Source: Oscillospiraceae bacterium (lineage in GTDB: Bacteria; Bacillota; Clostridia; Oscillospirales; Oscillospiraceae). Taken from it: a stretch of 46,526 nt of DNA. Below are positions 37,605-46,011 of the stretch, one piece after another (within the stretch, counting starts at the first letter, position 1; each line of letters begins with the position of its first letter). The notes beneath the pieces are model-generated. The model was not told where the DNA came from, made no database searches, and saw nothing but the letters and a program-made list of their open reading frames with translations. A program made the position numbers and the translations under genes. Where the stretch lies: contig JAFSCK010000122.1 in the NCBI GenBank assembly GCA_017436785.1, positions 1-46,526 on the forward strand. The letters are read 5' to 3'.

Positions 37605-40600
37605 TTATTTCATCCTCCTTTCCCGCTTGCGCCTTGATCCGATGCCGTATGCCAGCGAAGTCAGCATAATGCTGCCTCCGCAGAGCAGATACATCAGCCG
37701 TGCTGCCGTGCCGGTGGAGGGCAGCTCGGGACCACCCATGCCCCAACGGTACTGGTTGGTGACGGTGGTGCTGTAGGTGGGGTTGGAAGTGCCGGAAGAA
37801 GTGACGGGGCCGTAAGAGGGGAGCCAGTCATCGTTGTGCCAGATTTCTTCCACGGTGTAGGTGATGGGGTTGCCGTTTTCGTCAGCGTAGGGCAAGCCAC
37901 GGAAATAATCCGTCCAGTTGTTCCGCAGGGTCAGGGTGACGGTGCGGCCGGTGTCACGGCCGTTGGCAAGGAGCTTCACCGTGACCTGATACTGATTGTG
38001 CAGACCGCTGGCGGTGCTGTGACCGTAATCCCATACCTTCTGGACCCGGACGTAGGTTTCCTGTTCCAGAGGCGTGTTGGTGATGCGGTAATAGTGGTCG
38101 CCGTCCGCAGGCTGCTCAGGCTCCGGCTGGGCGTAGGTCAGCTTGTGGAGGGTGAGGGGGAGGGCTTCATTGGTGTTGTTGGCTGCATACAGCTGATAGT
38201 TATATTGGATGTTTGAGAAGATATCTCCGGAGTCTCGGATGTACTGGGTTTCCTGCCAGCTTCCGTGGTCGATGTAGCAGGAAATGTAACCGTTGGAAAA
38301 GCGGAGATTTCTGTGTTGCCCTGGAGCGGTGGAGGCAAAATAGCCATAATTGTTATAATACAGGGTATGGCCCAGTTTGTTGGTCAGGGTCACGGTACCG
38401 TCAGCGTTGACCGTGGCATTCCACAAAGCGGCATCTGTTGTCGTGGCGGTAGCCGAATCCGTGTGGAGCTGCAACTGTTCACTGTATGCGGCGAGGTAGC
38501 AGCTGTATTTGCTGCTGTAGAGCAGATAAGTCTCGCCGTTTTCAAAGGCGGTGACGGTGGTGGTACCGCTGACAGTGCCGCTGCTGCCGCCGCTGGAAGC
38601 GGGCGGGCCTTGGGCGGATTCAATGCGGCCCAGATAGCCGGGGACGTAGGCTTCCTCCACACCGTAGGCGATGGGATTGCCGTTGGCATAGTATTTGGGG
38701 AGGTTGTCCCAAATGTGATTCCAGTTATTGGCTTCGCCGAGGACGGCCTCCTGAATCCGGCGGACGGTTCCGTCGGGGTCCGTCACCGTCAGATAGACGG
38801 TAATAGAATCGCCGCTGTGATTTTTGGTGTCGTTCCAGACTTTCCAAGCCTGTACGGAAGTGGTGCCCTGCAGGGAGGAATCGGCGTTGGTTGCAATGAT
38901 ATAGGCCTGCTGGGTCTCCTCGTCGATGCGAATGCCGTGGACGGTAAAGCCGCTGGAAATGGTGTCGGAGGCATTCTTGATCATATCCACATGGTAGCTG
39001 GCAGTGCCAGACTTATCCAAGGTCAAGCGGATGATGCCGCTGGACATGGAATAACCGGCCTGTTCCGGGGGGCGGGTTTCCTTAATGTAATAGGTATTGC
39101 CTGCGCCCAGACCCCACATGGTGGCGATACCGTCTTCCACTGTGAAGACGTTGGTGGATTCCTCACCCCGGTCATGGGCAGTCTCGCTGGTCCAAAGCTG
39201 GGCGGGGGTGGTACAGGCTTCGTCGGTGTAGACGGAGAACTGGGCACCGTTCAGCAGGTCCCGGGTCAGGAAATCTTCCTTTTGGATGCTGAAGCTGAAC
39301 CGAGGGGCCAGATTAAAGTACAGGGCACAGTTAGACTGGGAGGAACCACGCTCCAGATAGTAGATGGTCAGGGTGTGGTCACCGGGTCCGATGGTTTTCA
39401 GGGTGTTGGACAGGTCGGTATGCACCTGACCGTCAATGGTGACAGTGCCAGTGGAGAAATTGATGTCACCGCTTTCAATGCCATGGATACCGCCAAGGTC
39501 CAGCACCAGCTTGCCGTCTACGAAGACCCAGACATCGTCATCACCGGAGAACTTGAAGTGCATGTCGTTGCCGTACAGGTCCTTGTTGCCGCCGCTGCCG
39601 GGGGCATTGGGCAGGTAGAAGTCGATATCGACGCTCATGCCGAACAGATAGTTGGCTCCCACCGGGCTGTCGCCGTTGTTTTTGGCTTCGTAGACATAGT
39701 GGGTGGTGCCGACATACTCGCCATTATCGCCATCATAGAGGTAAGTGGCGGGGGCGTTGCCATTGGTGTTGGCGTAGGGTGAGTTCAAAGGCAGGAAGTC
39801 GGAGTGGCTGCCGGCACCGCTGGAGGAGTCAGTGGAGCGCTCCAGATAGTCGTAGACATAGAAGCGCCCATCGCTCTGGTTGTAGGAAGCGGCATTCAAG
39901 GCCGAATTGTAATAATAGTAGCCGTAATGGGGGTCACTGGGGTTGGTCATCAGCTGGAACAGGTGGTCTGCGGTGCCGAGGTACTGCTTGCCGATGACAC
40001 CGGTTCCGGTGGCTGGGTCAAAGGAATTATCGGTTCCGAAGAGCAGATTTCCCAACGTATTGTTGTACAGGTTGTAATGAACGGGAATGTCTTCGTTGTA
40101 GGTGTTGTGGCTGTTGGTGTTTGCGGGGTAGGAAATATCCTCGCTGCCCCGGTCCCAGTCACGGAAAATGTAGTTCAAGGTGGGCTGATTGTTATAGGGA
40201 TTATTGCCGGAGGTCAGCAAACTCCATGTCTCGGTGTGGCTGCTGTTGTTGCTGCCATAAGAAATGCTGGGGCTTTCGGACAGGACATTGAACAATATGC
40301 CGTAGTCAAACATCCGGATGGTGACGAAGTCGCTGGTGCTGACGGTATCGGTGACATGGGCATTAAACTGGCCGATGTCATAGCTGGCGGCAGCCCAGTC
40401 TGCGTAGAAGACCATGTTGTCACTACCGTTGGTCTTGTCGGGGACGATGATCGTTGTGCCGGGAGCATAGTAACGGTTGTTGGTCACATCGTACCAGCCC
40501 CGCAGGACATAGTTGTATTTGCTGGGGGAGGTCCAAGTGGTGGGGAGGGTATAGCTCTGGCCCACAGTGACAGATATCCGATTGTTGGGGGAACCGGCCA

Positions 40601-42050
40601 GTGCCATCAGGCCGCCGTTGGTGCCATCCAGCCAGATGTAGCAGGGATCTCCTGCGGGCAGGAGCACCAGCCCCGGCTCGGAGGGAAGCAGGCCGTAGCC
40701 CAGAATGACGGGGTCATCCATGGCGTAGAGGGTTTGGGCTACCCGGTCCTGCAGAATCTCCCCGGAAAGGGCTTCGTCAGGAAGGACATCCTCCAATGCT
40801 CCCGCGGTCATGTAGGAGAAATGACCGCTGGGCGGGGCGGGGGATTCTTCATCAGACAGTGTTACATCACCGATCTGGGTTACAGGCTTATCAAGGTCGC
40901 CCTCGATGGTGAACAGGACATTTTCTTCCAGCTTGGTGAGTATGGCAACGGCATCTGCTGCGCCGTTTTCATCCTTGTCAAGGAAGACAAGATCGCCGGG
41001 GATGGGAGTGGTTCCTTCGGAACCTTCATACAGTCCGGCGGCTTCCCACTGTGTCCGCATGGATTCAGGGCCAGAGTTCAAGGGGACGTCCATGACACCT
41101 GCATAGTCTAAGCAGAAGGAAACGAACATGGCAGACCAGTCGCCATAGGGATTGCCGTACCACTGGCCATAGCGGGTGATGCCACGGCGGAGGCCGGTGT
41201 CATCCACCTGAAAATTAAGACTGCTTTCCGAATATCCCAACTGAGACTGGGCTACCATGATGACATTTTCTGCGGTGACGGAGCTGCGCATCATGCCTGC
41301 CAAGGTCATTTCCCAGTCATCGGCAGTCTCGAGATCGGCATTCACATCGCTGTAGCAGTTAGCGGTGTGGATATGCTCTTCCAGCGTACAGGTTTCTGCA
41401 CTGGAGTAGCATTCGTCGGTGTGGCGGTGGCCTTCCGTCTCTTCCAGACCGCACAGGAAACCGTCGGAATTGAGGGTGTAGCAGTCCTCCGTATGGAAAT
41501 GGGCTTCCACTGCCTCAAGACCGCAGGTATAGGTGGGGTCGGGGGAGTAGCAGCCTTCGCCGTGGGTATGGTTTTCCGGCTGGGTGCAGGTCAGCACCGA
41601 TTCCATACAGGCATCCGTATGGCTGTGCTCCTCGGATTCCTCCAGACCACAGGCAGCATAGAGGATGCTGCAGTCAGGGCCATGGACATGCTCGCCCTCG
41701 GCCAGCGGACAGGTCAGGTGGTACAGGGTGCATTCCGGTGTGTGGGTATGGCCCTCCTGTTCAGCAAGGGTACAGGTCAGGGTCCGGTCCAGACAGTCCG
41801 GTCCATGGGTATGGGCATCTGCCTCCGGAAGGGTGCAGGTCAATTCTCTGGGGGAGCATGCTTCCGTATGAACATGCTCATCAAAGCCGCAGAAGGCTTC
41901 ACCGGCCATGGTGATGCCGGTAAGCTTCAGTCCCCAGAAGACACTGAAAACCACCATCAGGGAAAGCAGTGGCAGAACGCTGCGGAAGCGGTGGGCGGAC
42001 CGGCTGCTTGCTGTTATTTGAGATAAATAGGCTTCAACGCTTTTCTGCAA
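37605..42050 (-). CDS. Giant tip pilin/adhesin with HxHxxxC repeats
   Basis: 1481 residues from TTG 42050, chosen because AAAGGAGGG lies 7 bases upstream; the frame is open to 42167 but without a site. Membrane-type signal at about 22-45. Residues about 59-232 hold nine HxHxxxC modules (HVHTEAC, HTHGPDC and so on), each followed by a further Cys. Next is a CHAP-like domain (about 262-400) with the catalytic Cys and His replaced (DWSAMFVSFC; DAVAILTKL). Then a fibro-slime/PA14-like domain (about 690-917, SGDDDVWVFVDGKLVLDLGG), three Cna B domains (about 930-1015, 1065-1145, 1330-1420), a ricin-like insertion (about 1160-1305), and LPSTG near 1444. Likely pilus tip adhesin. Confidence 0.85.
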   Translation of the reverse strand: MQKSVEAYLSQITASSRSAHRFRSVLPLLSLMVVFSVFWGLKLTGITMAGEAFCGFDEHVHTEACSPRELTCTLPEADAHTHGPDCLDRTLTCTLAEQEGHTHTPECTLYHLTCPLAEGEHVHGPDCSILYAACGLEESEEHSHTDACMESVLTCTQPENHTHGEGCYSPDPTYTCGLEAVEAHFHTEDCYTLNSDGFLCGLEETEGHRHTDECYSSAETCTLEEHIHTANCYSDVNADLETADDWEMTLAGMMRSSVTAENVIMVAQSQLGYSESSLNFQVDDTGLRRGITRYGQWYGNPYGDWSAMFVSFCLDYAGVMDVPLNSGPESMRTQWEAAGLYEGSEGTTPIPGDLVFLDKDENGAADAVAILTKLEENVLFTIEGDLDKPVTQIGDVTLSDEESPAPPSGHFSYMTAGALEDVLPDEALSGEILQDRVAQTLYAMDDPVILGYGLLPSEPGLVLLPAGDPCYIWLDGTNGGLMALAGSPNNRISVTVGQSYTLPTTWTSPSKYNYVLRGWYDVTNNRYYAPGTTIIVPDKTNGSDNMVFYADWAAASYDIGQFNAHVTDTVSTSDFVTIRMFDYGILFNVLSESPSISYGSNNSSHTETWSLLTSGNNPYNNQPTLNYIFRDWDRGSEDISYPANTNSHNTYNEDIPVHYNLYNNTLGNLLFGTDNSFDPATGTGVIGKQYLGTADHLFQLMTNPSDPHYGYYYYNSALNAASYNQSDGRFYVYDYLERSTDSSSGAGSHSDFLPLNSPYANTNGNAPATYLYDGDNGEYVGTTHYVYEAKNNGDSPVGANYLFGMSVDIDFYLPNAPGSGGNKDLYGNDMHFKFSGDDDVWVFVDGKLVLDLGGIHGIESGDINFSTGTVTIDGQVHTDLSNTLKTIGPGDHTLTIYYLERGSSQSNCALYFNLAPRFSFSIQKEDFLTRDLLNGAQFSVYTDEACTTPAQLWTSETAHDRGEESTNVFTVEDGIATMWGLGAGNTYYIKETRPPEQAGYSMSSGIIRLTLDKSGTASYHVDMIKNASDTISSGFTVHGIRIDEETQQAYIIATNADSSLQGTTSVQAWKVWNDTKNHSGDSITVYLTVTDPDGTVRRIQEAVLGEANNWNHIWDNLPKYYANGNPIAYGVEEAYVPGYLGRIESAQGPPASSGGSSGTVSGTTTVTAFENGETYLLYSSKYSCYLAAYSEQLQLHTDSATATTTDAALWNATVNADGTVTLTNKLGHTLYYNNYGYFASTAPGQHRNLRFSNGYISCYIDHGSWQETQYIRDSGDIFSNIQYNYQLYAANNTNEALPLTLHKLTYAQPEPEQPADGDHYYRITNTPLEQETYVRVQKVWDYGHSTASGLHNQYQVTVKLLANGRDTGRTVTLTLRNNWTDYFRGLPYADENGNPITYTVEEIWHNDDWLPSYGPVTSSGTSNPTYSTTVTNQYRWGMGGPELPSTGTAARLMYLLCGGSIMLTSLAYGIGSRRKRERRMK

Positions 42051-42150
42051 ATGCTTCCCTCCTTTCTTTGGGCTTTGGGTGTGAAGCAGTGGGTGAAACG
42101 TTTTGTTATAACGGTAGGGTGGGGAAAATCTCAGACCTATGGTCTCATAT

Positions 42151-42738
42151 TCAGCCCATCCATTCAAATTCTGACAGGGGCCAGACCTTACAGAGAATCT
42201 TTCCGATGATCTGATCCTCGGCGATGCAGCCGATGACGGAGCTGCGGCTGTCGATAGAGGTCTCCCGATGGTCGCCCATCATAAAATAACTGTTTTCCGG
42301 CACCTGATAGGGAAATTCCACATCACACTCGCCTAATGCCTTTTCGGATACGTAAGGCTCGGGCAGCTCGGTGCTGTTGAGGTAAACGGTGCCGTCGGGA
42401 TTGATCCACAGGTAATCACTGGGGGTGCCAATGATCCGTTTGATCAATATCTTGTTAGAATAGTAGAAGGCGCAGAGGTCGCCGGTTTCCAGCCGGTCCG
42501 TTTTTACCAGCAGGACGATGTCGCCGTCCTTCAGGCTGGGCTCCATGCTGGTGCCGGCAATCTGCAGGACCGGCAGCACTAGTGTGGCGATGAGGGCCGC
42601 AATGGCGGCTACCACGATGAGGGCGTTGACGGTGCTGCGCAGCAGGCGGCGGAAGCGGCGCTTATAACGCTCCCGCTTTAATTCTTTCTGCAGGAGAGCA
42701 AGCTCCGGCAGTTCATAATCCCATCTTTTTCTTCCCAT
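42151..42738 (-). CDS. Signal peptidase I of the pilus operon
   Basis: 195 residues. A basic N-terminus and one membrane helix (about 35-57) precede the S26 domain: catalytic Ser in GTSMEPSL (about residue 64), catalytic Lys in ILIKRIIG (about residue 98), then MMGDHRETSIDSR. Pilus loci often include a dedicated signal peptidase that processes or chaperones pilins. It lies 23 bases after the coiled-coil gene. Its stop TGA (42151-42153) is within the open region upstream of the tip gene. Confidence 0.9.
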   Translation of the reverse strand: MGRKRWDYELPELALLQKELKRERYKRRFRRLLRSTVNALIVVAAIAALIATLVLPVLQIAGTSMEPSLKDGDIVLLVKTDRLETGDLCAFYYSNKILIKRIIGTPSDYLWINPDGTVYLNSTELPEPYVSEKALGECDVEFPYQVPENSYFMMGDHRETSIDSRSSVIGCIAEDQIIGKILCKVWPLSEFEWMG

Positions 42739-42761
42739 AGGTTACATCTTATACATTATAA

Positions 42762-43103
42762 TTAGGAAGTGCCGGCGTTCTGCCTTGCGGCGCGGAGGAG
42801 CTCCTGCGCCTGACGGCGGGCCTGCTCTAAAATAGCGGCAGCTTCGGCTTCCATGGCATCAGCCCGGTCCTTGGCGGCGCTGAGATACATATCCGCAGCG
42901 GTCTGGGCGGCATCGAAAACACCGCTGAGCTGCAGGGAGGCTTCTGCGATGGAACCGATGACGGTCATCTGGACTTCCCGGGCATTGAGCTGCTCCTGTG
43001 CCTGCTCTAACTGGCGCTGGAGATCATCGGCCCGCTCGGTCTGGATGATGAGCATTTCCAGAAGCTGGTATCGATTTAGCTTTCTCAGGTCTTTTTCTGT
43101 CAT
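42762..43103 (-). CDS. Coiled-coil protein, first gene of the pilus operon
   Basis: 113 residues with no membrane segment. N-terminal KDLRKLNRYQLLEMLIIQTE, then long heptad-like stretches (about 25-45 and 70-110, rich in Ala, Glu, Gln, Arg). Similar small proteins open pilus operons in related Clostridia, with no known function; it may organise the assembly site on the inner side of the membrane, DivIVA-like in shape only. GGAGGGG precedes the ATG. Confidence 0.7.
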   Translation of the reverse strand: MTEKDLRKLNRYQLLEMLIIQTERADDLQRQLEQAQEQLNAREVQMTVIGSIAEASLQLSGVFDAAQTAADMYLSAAKDRADAMEAEAAAILEQARRQAQELLRAARQNAGTS

Positions 43104-43441
43104 ACCAGCCCCTCCTTAGCACGCAGCTGTGGATAAAATTAACCAAATATTGTCAGTCCTTTTTATTCTATGCCCCTGATTTTGACAATTCAACATCAAA
43201 TAGTAACAATTTGGAGTGGTCAAAATATTTGGCTTTTTCGGAAAAATACGCGTTTTCGTGATGTTTCGGGGTGAGATGTAACAAAAATGAAAAAAATTGA
43301 GACAATAACGAGAAAATGGCAAATGTAAATAAACTGTAAATTTTTTAGAACAACGATAACGTTTTCGAAAAACGGAAGAAGTAAAGTGGATACATGGCAG
43401 AATACACAAATCAAAACACACAAAACTGTCAAAATCCCACA

Positions 43442-43470
43442 TTGCCAGTGGCTGGAAAGTATGGTATCAT
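43442..43470 (+). promoter_or_regulatory. Promoter of the sugar ATPase gene
   Basis: TTGCCA (43442-43447), 17 bases, TATCAT (43465-43470). The start codon is 190 bases further, leaving a long leader. Confidence 0.6.
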
Positions 43471-43539
43471 TACCGTATCCAGGTGGATTCTGCCTACTCC
43501 ACAAAATAGGCATCGTCCACTAAAAATAAAGGAGGAAAT

Positions 43540-43643
43540 ATCCGTCTGACGCACGGTGCGGCAGTGTGGAGACCTGTCGTAATGCTCCCGCAGATTGGTT
43601 ACTATGCGGGTATGTGAGAACGTACGCGAAATGGTAGGTACGT
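43540..43643 (+). other. Structured 5' leader of the sugar ATPase gene
   Basis: AAGGAGG at 43530-43536 is followed by no start codon. Then come small stems CGCAC/GTGCG near 43551, CCCGCA/TGCGGG (43587-43610) and ACGTAC/GTACGT (43620-43643) just before the ATG. The arrangement suggests post-transcriptional control. Confidence 0.45.
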
Positions 43644-43660
43644 TTAGCGTCGAAAAAATT

Positions 43661-44857
43661 ATGGCAAGCTTAACCCTAAAGAACATCACCAAGATCTACC
43701 CCCACTCCGGCGACGACGCCAAGAAGCAGAAGAAGGCCAAGAAGGGCGAGGAGCCCGAGAAGAAGAAGTCCAACCTGAAGGTTACCGCTGAAGGCGTTAT
43801 CGCTGTTCAGGAGTTCAATCTGGACATCGCCGACAAGGAATTTATCGTTCTGGTCGGTCCCTCCGGCTGCGGTAAGTCCACCACTCTGCGTATGGTCGCT
43901 GGTCTGGAAGAGATCTCCGGCGGCGAGCTGTACATCGGCGACAAGCTGGTCAACGACGTAGCTCCTAAGGATCGTGACATCGCCATGGTCTTCCAGAACT
44001 ACGCTCTGTACCCCCACATGACTGTTTATGATAACATCGCTTTCGCACTGAAGCTGCGCAAGACCCCCAAGGACGAGATCGACCGCAAGGTTAAGGAAGC
44101 TGCTGAGATTCTGGACATCACCCAGTATCTGGGCCGTAAGCCCAAGGCTCTGTCCGGTGGTCAGCGTCAGCGTGTCGCTATCGGCCGCGCTATCGTCCGT
44201 GAGCCCAAGGTTCTGCTGATGGACGAGCCTCTGTCCAACCTGGACGCCAAGCTGCGTAACCAGATGCGTGCAGAGATCATCAAGCTGCGTCAGCGTATCA
44301 ATACCACCTTCATTTACGTTACCCACGACCAGACTGAGGCTATGACTCTGGGCGACCGCATCGTCATCATGAAGGACGGCGAGGTCCAGCAGATCGGCAC
44401 TCCTCAGCAGGTCTTCAACCATCCCTACAACCTGTTCGTTGCTACCTTCATCGGCACTCCTCAGATGAACCTGTTCGAGAACGCCAAGCTGCTGAAGGAA
44501 GACGGCCAGTATGTTGTCGAGCTGAACGACTACAAGGTCGCTCTGTCTGCTGAGAAGCAGGAGAAGCTGGCTAAGAACAACGTCGCTCCTCAGGACATCG
44601 TTCTGGGCGTCCGTCCCGAGCACATCGAGCTGGGCGCTGGCATCGATGGCACCGTCGACGTCTCCGAGCTGATGGGTTCCACTGTCCACCTGCACGTTTC
44701 CTCCATGGGCCGCGATGTGGTCATGGTCGTTTCCACCATGAACATGACCGGTGCTGAGGTTGCTGCTCTGGCCAACGGCAAGCCCCTGTCCTACAACTTC
44801 GCAGGCCATGTCTGCCACGTCTTCTCCAAGGAGACCGGCATCAACCTGGAAGCCTAA
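43661..44857 (+). CDS. Sugar ABC transporter ATPase, MsmK/UgpC type
   Basis: 398 residues from ATG 43661, chosen because [14 protein letters not shown] is the family's usual start; no clear ribosome site precedes it and upstream in-frame ATGs exist at 43595, 43604 and 43631. Walker [10 protein letters not shown] (66-74), signature [10 protein letters not shown], Walker [13 protein letters not shown], switch THDQTEAMT, and a C-terminal MalK-type regulatory domain. A Lys/Glu-rich insertion at about 18-40 is unusual beside the E. coli protein. Such single ATPases energise several sugar importers. The galacto-N-biose transporter in this window lacks one. Codon bias is extreme, as in the binding protein gene. 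Confidence 0.92.
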   Translation: MASLTLKNITKIYPHSGDDAKKQKKAKKGEEPEKKKSNLKVTAEGVIAVQEFNLDIADKEFIVLVGPSGCGKSTTLRMVAGLEEISGGELYIGDKLVNDVAPKDRDIAMVFQNYALYPHMTVYDNIAFALKLRKTPKDEIDRKVKEAAEILDITQYLGRKPKALSGGQRQRVAIGRAIVREPKVLLMDEPLSNLDAKLRNQMRAEIIKLRQRINTTFIYVTHDQTEAMTLGDRIVIMKDGEVQQIGTPQQVFNHPYNLFVATFIGTPQMNLFENAKLLKEDGQYVVELNDYKVALSAEKQEKLAKNNVAPQDIVLGVRPEHIELGAGIDGTVDVSELMGSTVHLHVSSMGRDVVMVVSTMNMTGAEVAALANGKPLSYNFAGHVCHVFSKETGINLEA

Positions 44858-44873
44858 TATCACAATATTCCAT

Positions 44874-44910
44874 AGCACCAGCTGGGCACGCCTACCCAGC
44901 TGGTGCTTTT
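44874..44910 (+). terminator. Rho-independent terminator of the ATPase gene
   Basis: AGCACCAGCTGGG / CCCAGCTGGTGCT, 8-base loop, then TTTTATAT. Confidence 0.9.
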
Positions 44911-45044
44911 ATATATAAACCACGGGTCGATGACTACCGACTAAATACATTTTATGCAAATAACGTTAGCTTTTCTGATTTGGGAGGCTTTCAAAACGAT
45001 CATGAAGGGGCGGTCCAATAAAACAGTTTCACAATTGTTGTCGG

Positions 45045-45077
45045 AAAACGGCATGATTTCGGTCATGCCGTTTTTCC
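45045..45077. terminator. Hairpin terminator at the end of the decayed element
   Basis: AAAACGGCATGA / TCATGCCGTTTT with a TTTCGG loop, overlapping the stop of the serine recombinase remnant. Confidence 0.7.
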
Positions 45078-45190
45078 GTTGTGCAAATCATAGAGTAATG
45101 TGGCAGGAAGAATACCGATGTAGTTGTAACTGATTTTCACATCCTGCACCCGGTGTCCACCGGAATTGTCTGGGGCATGAACATAGACTG
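45063..45190 (-). pseudogene. C-terminal tail of a large serine recombinase (DUF4368-like)
   Basis: Minus-strand frame ending in TGA at 45063-45065 reads VYVHAPDNSGGHRVQDVKIS, then YNYIGILPATLL. This matches the end of TnpX/Tn4451-type recombinases (DUF4368: HxR.Q.v.I.YN.IG) as I know them. About 40 codons remain; the catalytic domain is gone. It is joined out of frame to the fragment upstream. Confidence 0.6.
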
Positions 45191-45357
45191 CCTTGCTCGT
45201 CATCTTCGGTAGGCTGGCAAAGTTGCGGATATTTTGCTGCGTATTCCCTCAGCTGCCGCTTTAGCTTCATATCGTAGGTGTAAATCTCTGCTGTTGTGTC
45301 TTTAGCGTTGAAATAAAGCGCTGTAACCTTCTGCTTTTTCGTAAGACGTGTTTTCAT
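45191..45357 (-). pseudogene. Truncated small element protein
   Basis: ATG 45357 with AAAGGAGG upstream begins a basic protein (MKTRLTKKQKVTALYFNAKD) of about 55 residues that ends at the join with the recombinase tail. Proteins with this start occur in clostridial conjugative elements; function unknown. Left partial by a deletion. Confidence 0.5.
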
Positions 45358-45375
45358 GGAATTTCCTCCTTTCTG

Positions 45376-45412
45376 CATGAAAAAACAGCAGCCACAAAAA
45401 TGTGACTGCTGT
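45376..45412 (-). terminator. Rho-independent terminator (minus strand)
   Basis: ACAGCAGTCAC / GTGGCTGCTGT (minus strand, one G-T pair) then TTTTTT; separates the two fragments. Confidence 0.7.
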
Positions 45413-45734
45413 CTAAGCTGCATAGTGGGAGCAGCTTCTGGGAATCTCCCGGTAATTGCCCTTGCGGTCTTTCACCTCGAAGAATTGCCATGCCGCCCAG
45501 GAATAGCAGTCCCAGACCAGCATTCAGCATATCGCTTTTTGCTACGGCACCATAGCTTCCCTCATACAGGACTTCGTAAGGACAACGTGGACTTTTCAGC
45601 GAATCCGGATATTTTTCTGCCAGTTCCTTGGGGAGCGCATAGAAAAGTGTCAACCAGGAAATATCATCATCCTGGGCAATCTCGACGATCTCACCGGGCA
45701 GCTCAACGACGAATCCTTGCGGGGATTTTGCCAT
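45413..45734 (-). pseudogene. Frameshifted element protein
   Basis: ATG 45734 (GGAAG upstream) starts an acidic protein, MAKSPQGFVVELPGEIVEIA followed by DDDISWLTLFYALPKELAEK. After about residue 85 the coding signal moves to another frame (WQFFEVKDRKGNYREIPRSC, ending in TAG at 45413-45415). Both halves look genuine, so a single frameshift is the simplest reading. Function unknown; probable conjugative-element debris. Confidence 0.5.
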
Positions 45735-45738
45735 TGCT

Positions 45739-45940
45739 TCACTTCCTGTCTTCGATAGCAGAATACCCCTCTACTATATACATGGCTTGAGAACGGTCAA
45801 ATTGTTCCAATGCTCGCGAAAATTTATTAATATTTTTTCTGAAACCTAATGCATGCAATCTTTATAGCAAAAGTCATGTAATATTTCCAGTTCTGTGAAT
45901 GCGCCCGTCTTTTCAAATAAAGCAGGAAGGCATTCCTTGG
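45739..45940 (-). pseudogene. 3' fragment of another element protein, frameshifted
   Basis: Minus strand. ECLPALFEKTGAFTELEILH in one frame continues as ALGFRKNINKFSRALEQFDR and SQAMYIVEGYSAIEDRK in a second frame, ending in TGA at 45739-45741, 4 bases before the next gene's start. The 5' part is missing where the TetR promoter region begins. Function unknown. Confidence 0.5.
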
Positions 45941-45942
45941 TA

Positions 45943-45971
45943 TTGACAATTCGACTATGTCCAGTTAATAT
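45943..45971 (+). promoter_or_regulatory. Promoter of the TetR-family gene
   Basis: TTGACA (45943-45948), 17 bases, TAATAT (45966-45971), 40 bases before the start codon. Confidence 0.7.
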
Positions 45972-46011
45972 ATAAACATGGTTATATAAAATAATTTATG
46001 GAGCTGATATA

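Larger units (their letters stand above)
43104..43660. other. Divergent regulatory region between pilus operon and sugar ATPase gene
   Basis: About 555 AT-rich bases. It holds a weak minus promoter (TTGTCA at 43183-43188 and TAAAAA at 43160-43165, minus strand), a plus promoter at 43442, and a structured leader at 43540-43643. GATAACGTTTTC near 43357 has the CG-centred half-palindrome of LacI-family or CcpA-type sites. Confidence 0.5.

Noticed and set aside
38265-41111. Long open frames on the plus strand opposite the tip pilin gene
   Set aside because: They are antisense to a clearly coding gene with recognisable domains, are low-complexity Gly/Val/Ala-rich, and lack ribosome sites.
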